Source of the DNA: Psychrilyobacter atlanticus DSM 19335
Lineage (GTDB): Bacteria; Fusobacteriota; Fusobacteriia; Fusobacteriales; Fusobacteriaceae
Assembly: GCF_000426625.1 (NCBI RefSeq)
Contig: NZ_KE384548.1
Span: 372,001 to 436,000 of the forward strand
DNA length: 64,000 nt
Reading direction: 5' to 3'
Numbering within the stretch: the stretch's first letter is position 1; each line of letters begins with the position of its first letter. The notes beneath the pieces are model-generated. The model ran no database searches, had not been told where the DNA came from, and saw nothing but the letters and a program-made list of their open reading frames with translations. Positions 37,055 through 45,417 of this stretch are shown piece by piece. Both the position numbers and the translations under genes were made by a program.

Positions 37055-37510
37055 CTATCCTCTAAGTCTTGCAGGAGAATCAATTACCAAGGTAACAGGA
37101 CCATCATTTAAAAGATCCACCTTCATGTCGGCACCAAATTCACCACTTTCTACATGAACTCCTAATTTTTTACATCTATCTATAAATTCTTCATACATAG
37201 GAATAGCTTTTTCTGGTCTGGCAGCATCTGTAAACCCTGGTCTTCTTCCCTTTTCACAGTCACCATAAAGGGTAAATTGTGAAACTATTAGAAGGCTTCC
37301 GTCTACATCGGTCAAGGAATTATTCATCTTTCCATCCTCATCTTCAAATATTCTAAGTCCTATGACTTTATTAACCATCCACTCTAATTCCTTCATATTA
37401 TCATCTACGTGGATACCTAATAACAGTAATAATCCATTGTCTATTTTTCCAATTACACTTCCTTCTACTTCTACACTTGCCCTTGAAACTCTTTGTAAAA
37501 CGACTCTCAT
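37055..37510 (-). CDS. dtd: D-aminoacyl-tRNA deacylase
   Basis: A 151-residue enzyme that removes D-amino acids (and glycine from tRNA(Ala)) from tRNA. It starts MRVVLQRVSRASVEVEG, and has the active-site SQFTLYGD with the catalytic threonine, the KGRRPGF-like motif and the C-terminal NDGPVTLVIDSP with the Gly-cisPro-like loop region. Length is normal. It precedes no partner gene here; the Cof-type HAD gene upstream, 46 bases away, is on the same strand and may be co-transcribed. Confidence 0.96.
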   Translation of the reverse strand: MRVVLQRVSRASVEVEGSVIGKIDNGLLLLLGIHVDDNMKELEWMVNKVIGLRIFEDEDGKMNNSLTDVDGSLLIVSQFTLYGDCEKGRRPGFTDAARPEKAIPMYEEFIDRCKKLGVHVESGEFGADMKVDLLNDGPVTLVIDSPARLRG

Positions 37511-37556
37511 ATCCTGTTCCTCCTAGTAATCTTTCAAAAATTTATGATTAAAGCTA

Positions 37557-38363
37557 TTATTTTTGTATTTGAAATATTTCCTCTAATTTCTTAGCTACTC
37601 CATCGTCTGTATTGTTTCCAATAACTTCTAGATGCGGTAACGTTTCTTTTAGTGTCTGGCTTCCGTTTTCCATTATGAATCCTTTTCCTACCAGTCCTAA
37701 CATCTCTAAATCGTTTAATCCGTCACCAAAGGCTATTGTTTCTTCAATTTTGATATCTTCTAATTTTAAAACTTCTACTATGGCAGTTCCCTTAGATACA
37801 TCTTTGGCCATTACTTCCAAACAGATAGGGAGTGACATAGTTACATTAAGCTGATCAGGATAAAGTCCCTTGATTTTTTCTTCTAATTGCGACATTACCT
37901 TTGGATCTTCGTGAAGGTAGAAAAACTTAGTAATTTTGGTATTTTTTAGATCTTCAAAATTAGCTAAAGTATAGGTAAACCCAGATTCAGTATGAAATTC
38001 TTCCGTCCACTGAGCTTCTTTTTCTGTATACCAATGATCTCCAGCATATAGATTAACGTAAATTTCCTCATCTAGTTTAAGATCGATTATCCCTCTTGAT
38101 ATAGATAGGGGAAGATCTCTAGCTAAGATCTCTTTATTTTCTTCATCATGGACTCTAGCCCCGTTAGAGGTAATCATAATGCTGTCTAAATCCAATATTT
38201 TTTTTATAGCTAATACATCGGTATGGTGTCTTCCAGTTGCGATGAAAAATTTAACCCCACTATCGATGATAGATTTAATAACTGTTTTAGTATAGTCTGA
38301 AATTTTATGTTCTGAATTTAAAAGTGTACCATCCAAATCAGAAATAACTGCTTTATATTTCAT
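37557..38363 (-). CDS. Cof-type HAD phosphatase
   Basis: A 268-residue HAD phosphatase of the Cof/YwtE subgroup. Motif I is DLDGTLLNSEH, motif II the ATGRH threonine region, motif III a conserved lysine (DVSKGTAI), and motif IV FGDGLNDLEML. A type IIB cap sits between motifs II and III. Members dephosphorylate sugar phosphates, flavin or PLP, but the substrate cannot be told from sequence. Confidence 0.92.
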   Translation of the reverse strand: MKYKAVISDLDGTLLNSEHKISDYTKTVIKSIIDSGVKFFIATGRHHTDVLAIKKILDLDSIMITSNGARVHDEENKEILARDLPLSISRGIIDLKLDEEIYVNLYAGDHWYTEKEAQWTEEFHTESGFTYTLANFEDLKNTKITKFFYLHEDPKVMSQLEEKIKGLYPDQLNVTMSLPICLEVMAKDVSKGTAIVEVLKLEDIKIEETIAFGDGLNDLEMLGLVGKGFIMENGSQTLKETLPHLEVIGNNTDDGVAKKLEEIFQIQK

Positions 38364-38554
38364 AAGTATAATCTCCTTTTTTTCTTATTATTATAGCATA
38401 GATTGGTCTAAAAAAATCTAGCCTTTAACCTTGTTAAAAATAAAAAAAGAAATCCAAGAAACTCTTAATTAATTTTAGGAGTTTTTTTGTGGAAAAAATC
38501 ACTAAATAATGGTATTATTTATCTATTGAATAAAGATTTATAGGGGGATTTATT

Positions 38555-39643
38555 TTGAATATAGAAAGAATATTAAATAAAGAAAAATTAGATCGAAGTG
38601 ATTTGATCGACTTAATGAATACAAGTTCAGCAGAGGATATAGAAAAAATATTCAAAAAAGCTTATGAAGTTAAGTTAGAAAATATTGGGAATAAAGTTTA
38701 TTATCGTGGACTCATAGAAATCAGTAATGAGTGCATTAAAAACTGCCTTTATTGTGGAATTAGACGAGACAACGATAATGTTGAAAAATTTAGAATGACC
38801 AAAGAACAGATCTTAGAAGGGGCTAAGTGGATATATGAAAATAACTATGCATCTATAGCTATTCAAGCTGGAGAGAGGTGTGATGAAGAATTTGTTAACT
38901 TTATTGAGGACGTTGTAATTGGAATAAAAGAGATTTCTAACAATAAATTGGGGATTACTCTATCCCTCGGGGAACAGACATATGAAACTTATAAAAGATG
39001 GTACGATGCAGGAGCTCATAGATATTTACTTAGAATTGAGAGCTCTAATAAAGAGATCTATGAATCTCTTCACCCAAAAGATCCTCTTCACAATCATGAG
39101 ACTAGAATAGAATGTCTAAGAGACCTTAGAAAAGCTGGATATCAAGTAGGTACGGGAGTAATGATTGGTTTACCAGGTCAGACTACAGAAGATTTAGTGG
39201 ATGATATATTATTTTATGAGAAGATGGATATAGATATGATAGGTATGGGGCCTTATATCCTTCATGATGATACTCCCATGGGGAAAAAGGAAAAAAATAA
39301 TATCTTAGATAAGAAAAAAAGAGTGGAATTAGGGTTAAAGATGATAGCCTTGACGAGAATCTACTTAAAAGATGTTAATATCGCAGCAACTACTGCTCTT
39401 CAGGGATTAGATCCTCTTGGCAGAGAGAAAGGATTAAAAGCGGGAGCTAATATTTTAATGCCTATTACAACTTTAAAAGAGCATAAGGCTAAATATCAAC
39501 TTTATAACAATAAACCATGTATAGATGATAATGCTGATCAGTGTAAAAGTTGTCTAGGAAAGAGGGTTGAAAGTGTAGGAGATGAGATTATTTATAACAA
39601 CTGGGGAGACTCTCCACATTTTAAAAAGAAACTGCTTAAATAA
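38555..39643 (+). CDS. hydE: [FeFe]-hydrogenase maturation radical SAM protein
   Basis: A 362-residue radical SAM enzyme. The cluster motif C60-x3-C64-x2-C67 lies in ECIKNCLYCGIRRDN. A second cluster motif, C322-x7-C330-x2-C333, is near the C-terminus. Together with the GECR-like AGERCDEEF, LSLGEQTYETYKRW and YLLRIESSN these mark HydE, which acts with HydF and HydG to build the [2Fe] subcluster of [FeFe] hydrogenase. The start is a TTG behind TAGGGGGAT. No hydF, hydG or hydrogenase gene is in the window. It is the last core gene before the accessory region. Confidence 0.93.
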   Translation: MNIERILNKEKLDRSDLIDLMNTSSAEDIEKIFKKAYEVKLENIGNKVYYRGLIEISNECIKNCLYCGIRRDNDNVEKFRMTKEQILEGAKWIYENNYASIAIQAGERCDEEFVNFIEDVVIGIKEISNNKLGITLSLGEQTYETYKRWYDAGAHRYLLRIESSNKEIYESLHPKDPLHNHETRIECLRDLRKAGYQVGTGVMIGLPGQTTEDLVDDILFYEKMDIDMIGMGPYILHDDTPMGKKEKNNILDKKKRVELGLKMIALTRIYLKDVNIAATTALQGLDPLGREKGLKAGANILMPITTLKEHKAKYQLYNNKPCIDDNADQCKSCLGKRVESVGDEIIYNNWGDSPHFKKKLLK

Positions 39644-40169
39644 CTTAGTTTAAAAGATATAAGAGAAATTAAAAAGAGGAAAGTTTAGAGTATATCTAGC
39701 TTTCTTTTTTTATTGTCTAAGAAATTATAAAAATCTGAATAGTACTTGTTTGGATGAAACGTTATATTGCTTTTTTATTGATAATTCTGTTTTTTAAAAG
39801 ACTTTCTTTTTATTAGACAGTAAAGAATATTATGGGTAAATAAAAAAGCTGCTATTAAAAGCAGCAATAAATTTATTTGAAATGACGCACCTAATAGGCA
39901 TTATTTAAACCTATTTCTATTCATTAAACCCCCATTTTTATTAGGGTTTAATATCAATATTTTACGCGTTTTTTTGAGAAAATTATTTTTTGTCCCCAAA
40001 CTGTCCCCACGGGATCAATATTTTTAGTATATAATTTGACTCAATTTCTACCTCTAAAGTAATTAAAAAAGATCCTAATTTTTTTAGGATCTTTTATTAG
40101 TTTCTGGGGCTTCAAGCACTCTAGTGAGTGCTGTAGTTTAGACCATTTTAAACCTCTATTATTATACTT
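39644..40169. other. gene-free junction between core and accessory DNA
   Basis: It holds several hairpins and no convincing gene. One is a GAAAG...CTTTC stem with a T run near 39690 that could end hydE. Another is GCTGCTATTAAAAGCAGC near 39848. A third is ATTAAACCC...GGGTTTAAT near 39924-39952. A repeat-family hairpin sits at 40071-40091. On the minus strand about 20 codons ending at 39960 read like an integrase tail (VGTVWGQK) but have no start or body. Confidence 0.5.
40071..40091. repeat. dispersed GATCCTAA hairpin, copy 1
   Basis: GATCCTAA and TTAGGATC around a T-rich centre, flanked by A and T tracts, so it also works as a terminator. It lies downstream of the decayed yhcG-like gene on the minus strand. 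Three further copies are at 48196, 49177 and 54612. Confidence 0.85.
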
Positions 40170-41057
40170 TTATTTTTCATCCAATTCATTTTCTATTTCC
40201 TCTATACTAGGTAACGAGGACTTCAATTCTTTAGGTAAGTTTTGTGTTAATTGATATTCACTAATCCCCATAGGTTTATTTATGTCTTTTAAAGAATACT
40301 CTACAACTGTATTATTTTTAGACTGACAAATTAATAAACCTATAGTTGGATTATCTAATTCTTCAGCGAGTAAATCATCGACTACTGACACATAAAAATT
40401 TAATTTACCTGCATATTCAGGCATAAACTTACCTGTCTTTAACTCTATAACTAAATAGGAACGTAATTTTATATGGTAAAAGAGTAAGTCCATATAAAAT
40501 CATCACCATTTACTGTTAATTTATATTGTCTCCCTACATAAGAAAAGCCAGATCCTAGTTCTAATAAAAATTTGGTTATATTTTCAACTAAAGAATCCTC
40601 TAACTCTCTCTCGTTGTAACCCTTTGTAAGAGTCAAAAAATCAAAACAATAGGGATCTTTTAATGTTTGTATAGCCAAATCAGAATGGATATCAGGAAGT
40701 TTTTCTTTAAAATTAGTTATCGCAACACCTTGTCTGGCATATAGATTGTATTCAATTTGATTCATCAAAACATTTCTAGACCAATTATTTTCTATTATTC
40801 CGTTTATGTAAAAAATAGCTTCTTCTATATCTTTAATTTTTTGAATAATCAGTATGTTATGACCCCAAGGAATTTGAAATATTCTTTCTATTTTAAATTG
40901 CGAAACAACTTGTTTCGTAATTTCATTTTTGAATATCCAATATTTATACCACTTTCTCATATGTTCTAAATTCCTTATAGAAAACCCTTTGATATTAGGG
41001 AATTCTTTTTGTAGATCTTTGCTAATTTCTTTTATAAATCCACTTCCCCATTGTTCG
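40170..41057 (-). pseudogene. decayed YhcG/DUF1016 PDDEXK nuclease-family gene
   Basis: Two overlapping minus-strand frames join to one DUF1016 protein. The 5' part (from about 41057) reads IEQWGSGFIKEISKDLQKEF, then GFSIRNLEHMRKWYKYW, and runs to VNGDDF near 40500. There the frame is lost and the expected DLLFYH continues in the other frame, followed by the catalytic-type VIELKTGKFMPEYAGKLNFY, to a TAA at 40170. One base appears missing at the junction. A stop codon lies just before the first recognisable residue, so about 60 N-terminal residues are also missing. An intact relative is at 49202-50218. Confidence 0.85.
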
Positions 41058-41143
41058 ATTTAGTTTAATTTTTTAAATTTGATTTTTTAAAATATTAATG
41101 GCAAACTTGAATTGGTAAAACTAAATAATAAATGTGGTGTGAA

Positions 41144-41353
41144 ATGATAGTTAGAAAATTAAAAGATACAGAAGCTGAACAAGTTAAGGATTTATTTTTA
41201 TATTATATTGATCAAGTTAAAGATCTTGAGATTATCTCACTAAGTAAATTTAGAGAAATTTCTAATAATGGTTTGGTTTATTTAATGCATTCAATTACGG
41301 AGCATCAGAGTCCATCGTATAATGATACACTAAAAATTGATGACATAAACTAA
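41144..41353 (+). CDS. short unrecognised ORF, possible gene remnant
   Basis: A 69-residue frame starting MIVRKLKDTEAEQVKDLFLYYI. The first 20 residues look like the start of a GNAT acetyltransferase, but the rest has no acetyl-CoA-binding motif and the ribosome site is poor (GTGGTGTGAA). A weak hairpin AGGGC...GCCCT follows. It may be a truncated fragment and not expressed. Confidence 0.25.
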   Translation: MIVRKLKDTEAEQVKDLFLYYIDQVKDLEIISLSKFREISNNGLVYLMHSITEHQSPSYNDTLKIDDIN

Positions 41354-41459
41354 AAAACTAGGGCAATCAGCCCTGATACAAAATAACTGCTAGATCATTT
41401 TTTATATCCACATATTCAATATAAAATTGATTAAAAATCAAAATCTAAGGAGGTTTTCT

Positions 41460-42536
41460 ATGAATAAAACTATTTTGATTCTTACTTTGTTAATATCTTT
41501 AAGTATGAACACTTTTTCGTCATCATACTCTCCTAAAATTGAGGAAGTAGCAAGAGGACAGGGTATCATATGGGCTTTTGATTTTCTGCCCGGGGGTAAT
41601 ATTTTATTTACAGAGAGGGAGGGAAGATTAAAACACCTTGATCTGGAAACGAAGGAGATCACTGAAATAACTGGGATACCAGAGGTTGAAACTGTGGGGC
41701 AGGGGGGCTTACTGGATATCCATATAGATAAGAAGCTTCAGGTGTTTTTAACATATTCAGCTAGGGATTCAGAAGCAGGTCTTACCACTGCTGTCTACAG
41801 TGCCCGATGGGAAGATATGAAGCTGGTGGAGGGAAAGACTATATTTATAGCCACAACGAAAAAAAACAATGAGGGCCGGCACTTTGGGAGCAGGATAGAG
41901 GAGAGCAGCAGGGGAAACCTCTTTATCACAGTAGGTGACAGGGGAGAGAGGGAGTATGCACAAGAGCTAGATTCCCACCAAGGTAAGGTCCTCAGGATAA
42001 CCAAAGAGGGAGAAGCAGTGAAGGATAATCCTTTTACCAAAAGAAAGGGTACCCTCCCTGAAATATATAGTTACGGACATAGAAACTCCCAGGGAATCTT
42101 CTATGACAGGAGTAAGGATGAGCTCTGGATAAATGAACATGGACCCCGTGGCGGAGATGAGATCAACTTAGTAGAACCTGGGAAAAACTACGGCTGGCCT
42201 GTGATTACCCACGGACGTGAGTACTGGGGACCTAGTATCGGCGTGGGAACTGAAAAGGAGGGAATGGAACAGCCTCTCTATCACTTCACCCCGTCCATTG
42301 CCCCTTCAGGTCTTTTTATCTATAGCGGAAAGATGTTTAAAGATTGGAAGGGAAGCTTTTTCTCAGGAGCCCTTAAACTGACACATCTAAACAGACTTTA
42401 TGAAGAAGATGGTAGCTGGAAGGAGGAGCGGATAGATACTTTCGGAAAGGAACGGGTACGGGCTATAAAAGAGGCTCCAGACGGATCGATTTTTGTGGGT
42501 ACAGACTCTGGCAGGATTATCCGTCTCTTCTTCTAG
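41460..42536 (+). CDS. PQQ-dependent aldose sugar dehydrogenase-like protein
   Basis: A 358-residue exported six-bladed beta-propeller of the GSDH/Asd (YliI) family. A signal peptide spans residues 1-23. Family motifs include FLPGGNILFTEREGRLK, the catalytic-type HFGSRIEES, VGDRGER, GHRNSQGI, HGPRGGDEINLVEPGKNYGWP and the final IFVGTDSGRIIRL. Such enzymes oxidise sugars at the cell surface using PQQ. AAGGAGG lies before the ATG at 41460. The gene is visibly richer in G and C (AGG, CCC, GGG codons) than its neighbours, a sign of recent transfer. PQQ synthesis genes are not in the window. Confidence 0.9.
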   Translation: MNKTILILTLLISLSMNTFSSSYSPKIEEVARGQGIIWAFDFLPGGNILFTEREGRLKHLDLETKEITEITGIPEVETVGQGGLLDIHIDKKLQVFLTYSARDSEAGLTTAVYSARWEDMKLVEGKTIFIATTKKNNEGRHFGSRIEESSRGNLFITVGDRGEREYAQELDSHQGKVLRITKEGEAVKDNPFTKRKGTLPEIYSYGHRNSQGIFYDRSKDELWINEHGPRGGDEINLVEPGKNYGWPVITHGREYWGPSIGVGTEKEGMEQPLYHFTPSIAPSGLFIYSGKMFKDWKGSFFSGALKLTHLNRLYEEDGSWKEERIDTFGKERVRAIKEAPDGSIFVGTDSGRIIRLFF

Positions 42537-42605
42537 GGACTCTTTCTACAACATTATTTTCTCTATTTTTGATTTTTTTCATACTAAGATGAAATATCAA
42601 AAATC

Positions 42606-42641
42606 AAAAAGAGGGTGACCCTTTTGGATCACCCTCTTTTT
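42606..42641 (+). terminator. terminator of the PQQ dehydrogenase gene
   Basis: AAAAAGAGGGTGA and TCACCCTCTTTTT form a strong stem around a ten-base loop. Confidence 0.9.
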
Positions 42642-42670
42642 AATTAATATTTTTTATTGTATAGTGAATA

Positions 42671-42706
42671 ACACTAAATTTATAGTGTGATTATAAGTTT
42701 GATTCT
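42671..42706. repeat. CTAAATTTATAG repeat family, copy A
   Basis: The hairpin ACACTAAATTTATAGTGT is followed by TAAGTTTGATTCTATT. The same hairpin plus tail, with few changes, recurs at 44021-44056 on the other side of the pilin gene, and at 59748 with a longer shared tail. Confidence 0.8.
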
Positions 42707-43952
42707 ATTCGTTTTCTTCTTCTTTTTTATTTATAGTAATAGGATCACCTGAATTTGTATTGTCTAAAAGTATATCTTTAGATATTTCCTCTGTTGTCCC
42801 ATCTGGATGAGTAATTGTTAAATTAACACTGTCTTGAGCACTCTTTATTAGGCGTACATTTTGTACTACGTATGTACCGTTTCCAGTTGCTCCATTTTTT
42901 ACTGCTCCCGATGTCAGTTCAAAATAGGAAACAGGTTCTGTTATTTCAAAAGAATATTCATCTGAATACGACCCTGAATCTCTATAACTGCTCTGTGTAG
43001 CGATTGCTTCTCCATTTTTATCATAGGCAGTAATGTTTACTTGAGTAGCGTTTCGACTATTTTCATCAAACCATGAACCTAATCCATCTAGAGTAAAAAT
43101 AACCTTATTGATATCTTCTCCGTCTACAGCTATTTGTAATGAGTTATTTTTATTTAGTCCTGAGCTAAGATTAGTAGACCCTATTCCATTTCCTTGAGCC
43201 CCTGCTCCATTAAATTCTTTTAAATTTCCATTAGCAACTGTAGTAGTAACAATTGTTCCATCCTCTAATATTAATACTGCTTCATTTCCGGTGACGCTTC
43301 CCCAATCACTTAACTTAGCTTCATCTCCATCTGCAGTTCCTATATTTATTTGATTTGCATTCCCTGAAACATTATCTGAATCTGGAATATATCTTATTTC
43401 TGTATCTGATGAATAGACCTCTCCATCTACAATATCTTCCCATTTTCCATCTTCATTTTTAAATTGTAATTTTCCATAAGATAGACTATCACTACTATTA
43501 TAAGTTAATTTAGATATAGCCGGTGTTTCTCCACCCCATATTTCATATTCTTCATCTTTTGTATATGCTCCATCTGGTAAATTAGCGTAGATTTCTCCTT
43601 CATCCTTATTATATACCCAACCACCCACATTACTTCTTGAATAAGTAACTTCAGAATTAGCTTTATGACTAACCCCTTCTTTATCTGTAAATGAAGGGGT
43701 AGGTTCAATACTGTAAGCTTTCAATAAACCTGGATTTAATTTATCATATAAATTTGGGAACTCATCTAAGAGAGATTCGTCTAAAGATAACCGAGATCTG
43801 ATTACTCCTAAATTATGTTGTACTTTAGCTACTGTACCCTTTCTCATTTCTTTTATTAATTTTGGTGCAACAGTTCCAGCGAGAACACCGGTTATAGCTA
43901 CTACAATTAATACTTCAAGTATTGTAAATCCTTTTTTTAAATTATGTTTCAT
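42705..43952 (-). CDS. large pseudopilin with type IV prepilin signal
   Basis: A 415-residue protein with a class III signal: leader MKHNLKKG, then FTILEVLIVVAITGVLAGTVAPKLI with glutamate at +5. A prepilin peptidase should cleave between G8 and F9. The N-terminal helix is followed by about 100 pilin-like residues and then by beta-rich segments of Gly, Ser, Asn and Asp (residues 190-390) resembling a carbohydrate-binding or adhesive module, ending in an acidic tail. Typical pseudopilins are 120-200 residues, so this is enlarged. No pilus assembly genes adjoin it. It is flanked on both sides by the same short repeat. Confidence 0.85.
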   Translation of the reverse strand: MKHNLKKGFTILEVLIVVAITGVLAGTVAPKLIKEMRKGTVAKVQHNLGVIRSRLSLDESLLDEFPNLYDKLNPGLLKAYSIEPTPSFTDKEGVSHKANSEVTYSRSNVGGWVYNKDEGEIYANLPDGAYTKDEEYEIWGGETPAISKLTYNSSDSLSYGKLQFKNEDGKWEDIVDGEVYSSDTEIRYIPDSDNVSGNANQINIGTADGDEAKLSDWGSVTGNEAVLILEDGTIVTTTVANGNLKEFNGAGAQGNGIGSTNLSSGLNKNNSLQIAVDGEDINKVIFTLDGLGSWFDENSRNATQVNITAYDKNGEAIATQSSYRDSGSYSDEYSFEITEPVSYFELTSGAVKNGATGNGTYVVQNVRLIKSAQDSVNLTITHPDGTTEEISKDILLDNTNSGDPITINKKEEENE

Positions 43953-44020
43953 AAAATCACCTCAATATATATATTGAGTATACCATAAACAATAATCAAA
44001 TATAAAGTTCAAATAAAAGA

Positions 44021-44094
44021 ACGCTAAATTTATAGTGTTTTTCTAAGTTTGACTCTATTAATTTTTAAGTGAAAGTTACAAAAGTGTTATTTTG
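44021..44094. repeat. CTAAATTTATAG repeat family, copy B
   Basis: The hairpin ACGCTAAATTTATAGTGT (44021-44038), TAAGTTTGACTCTATT (44044-44059) and the trailing GAAAGTTACAAAAG (44071-44084). It matches copy A in the first 36 bases and copy C in both the hairpin and the trailing part. Confidence 0.8.
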
Positions 44095-44212
44095 AAACTT
44101 TCATATTGTTTTCTTCATCTTTCCCCAAACAATTAAAATATCTGAAATTAATATCTTTTCAATCCTAGCCCACCCCTACAGTTTGGTAAATTCTAGTATA
44201 TGAGGTTATATA

Positions 44213-44242
44213 TTGACTAACAACCTTACGTAGTGCTATAAT
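44213..44242 (+). promoter_or_regulatory. promoter of the rep gene
   Basis: TTGACT (44213-44218), an 18-base spacer and TATAAT (44237-44242), 30 bases before the initiator gene. Confidence 0.75.
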
Positions 44243-44271
44243 CCTTTTGTAATAAAGGTTAAAATGGGATA

Positions 44272-45018
44272 ATGATGAGTAAAACAATAAGAGATAGTAA
44301 GGCGGTGAACGATTCATTGATAACAACAGTAAAAGACCAAGGAGTGACTTTGAAAATATTTTATTGTTTAATAGAAAAATTTAATCAACAATACGAGTAC
44401 GAGCCTTTACAACTAACAAAATCAGAATTATGGGATTTATGCGGATTAACAGGGGAGTATAATAGTAAAGATATACATAAATTAATAGAAGTATTGACGA
44501 GATCTGAAACTTATAATTTAAAAGGCAAAAATATCATTAATGGGGCTATATTTGTTATTGAAATACTAGCTAGTGGAAATATAGATATACATATACCAAA
44601 GCCATTTAGAAAACATTTATCTTATGAAAGAGATATGAAATTAATGACTAAAGCAAAAAAGAGAGAGAGAATGACTATTGAGGGTTTAGATGATTACGAT
44701 AGAGAAGTAAAAATGAAATCTAAAGAATTAGTTTTATTAAATAAAGCACATATTTTAGGGCTTACAGGAAAATATAATATAAGGCTTTACACTCTTTTAA
44801 AGCAATGGGATAAAATAGGTAGATATGAAAAATCTTGGGGAGAATTTAAAAACATAATGGAAGTACCAAATAGTTATAAATCTAGTGATATAGACAAGCA
44901 TGTTTTAAATAAAGTTAAAACAGAACTATTAAAAGCAAATATAAAGATCACCAAGATAGAAAAGATAAAAAAAGGTAGAAGTATAGATAAAATAAGAATA
45001 TTGTTTAAAACTGTTTAA
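44272..45018 (+). CDS. plasmid-type Rep_3 (RepB family) replication initiator
   Basis: A 248-residue initiator with the tandem winged-helix layout of Rep_3 (PF01051). N-terminal marks are ITTVKDQGVTLKIFYCLIEKF and LTKSELWDLCGLTG; the second half has HILGLTGKYNIRLYTLLKQWDKIGRYEKSWGEFKNIM, the strand-helix pattern that binds iterons. Such proteins start replication of theta plasmids. No iteron array is obvious in the 180 bases upstream. In this setting it suggests an integrated plasmid or a plasmid remnant, unless the contig itself is a plasmid; the core genes argue against that. Confidence 0.9.
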   Translation: MMSKTIRDSKAVNDSLITTVKDQGVTLKIFYCLIEKFNQQYEYEPLQLTKSELWDLCGLTGEYNSKDIHKLIEVLTRSETYNLKGKNIINGAIFVIEILASGNIDIHIPKPFRKHLSYERDMKLMTKAKKRERMTIEGLDDYDREVKMKSKELVLLNKAHILGLTGKYNIRLYTLLKQWDKIGRYEKSWGEFKNIMEVPNSYKSSDIDKHVLNKVKTELLKANIKITKIEKIKKGRSIDKIRILFKTV

Positions 45019-45030
45019 GGAGGTTGTAAG

Positions 45031-45192
45031 ATGAAGTGGGATAAATTCGAGAAAATGTGCAAAGACAAAATTACTAGAAAAGAGCAGAGAGCTTTAGTAA
45101 AGAAGGCGGTTGATGAAATTAAAAAAGATGAAGAGAAGATGATAATAATAGTGTTAGCTAAAGCGTTGAGTATAAATCTCAAGAATAGATAG
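45031..45192 (+). CDS. small 53-residue protein in the rep operon
   Basis: ATG at 45031 sits behind AAGGAGG, 12 bases past the rep stop, and 53 codons run to a TAG at 45192. The product is highly charged and helical (KMCKDKITRKEQRALVKKAVDEI...). It matches no family I know, but small charged genes just after Rep_3 often act in copy control or partition. That role is inference. A pair of long inverted repeats follows directly. Confidence 0.6.
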   Translation: MKWDKFEKMCKDKITRKEQRALVKKAVDEIKKDEEKMIIIVLAKALSINLKNR

Positions 45193-45274
45193 TTAATTTA
45201 TAGATTTAAAGAAAAAATCTATAAATTAAAATCCTGGCATTCCTAGTTAATAAAATGTACTTTTGTTAACTAGG
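45193..45274. repeat. two inverted repeats downstream of the rep operon
   Basis: TTAATTTATAGATTT (45193-45207) is a perfect inverted match to AAATCTATAAATTAA (45215-45229). Then CCTAGTTAA (45242-45250) matches TTAACTAGG (45266-45274). Neither is followed by a T tract. They could be plasmid recombination or origin structures, or transcript-end hairpins. Confidence 0.65.
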
Positions 45275-45356
45275 GATCATAATGGGGAAATAAAGATATT
45301 AGTTATTAAAGTCATTCTTTAAACATAAAAACAAATTCTTATTTGTTCTAGTAAAT

Positions 45357-45390
45357 AAAAAGCACACTATTTTTTTTTAGTGTGCTTTTT
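45357..45390. terminator. bidirectional terminator downstream of bla
   Basis: AAAAAGCACACTA (45357-45369) and TAGTGTGCTTTTT (45378-45390) form a perfect 13-base-pair stem. Confidence 0.93.
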
Positions 45391-45417
45391 AACATTATTT
45401 TTACAATATTCGGATAT

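Noticed and set aside
39955-40020. Minus-strand frame ending VGTVWGQKIIFSKKRVKY that looks like an integrase C-terminus
   Set aside because: Only about 20 residues are open before a stop codon, with no catalytic motif and no body upstream; mentioned only in the region entry.
42665-44060. Insertion sequence around the pilin gene
   Set aside because: The flanking repeats are direct and short, and no transposase is present, so calling an insertion sequence is not supported.
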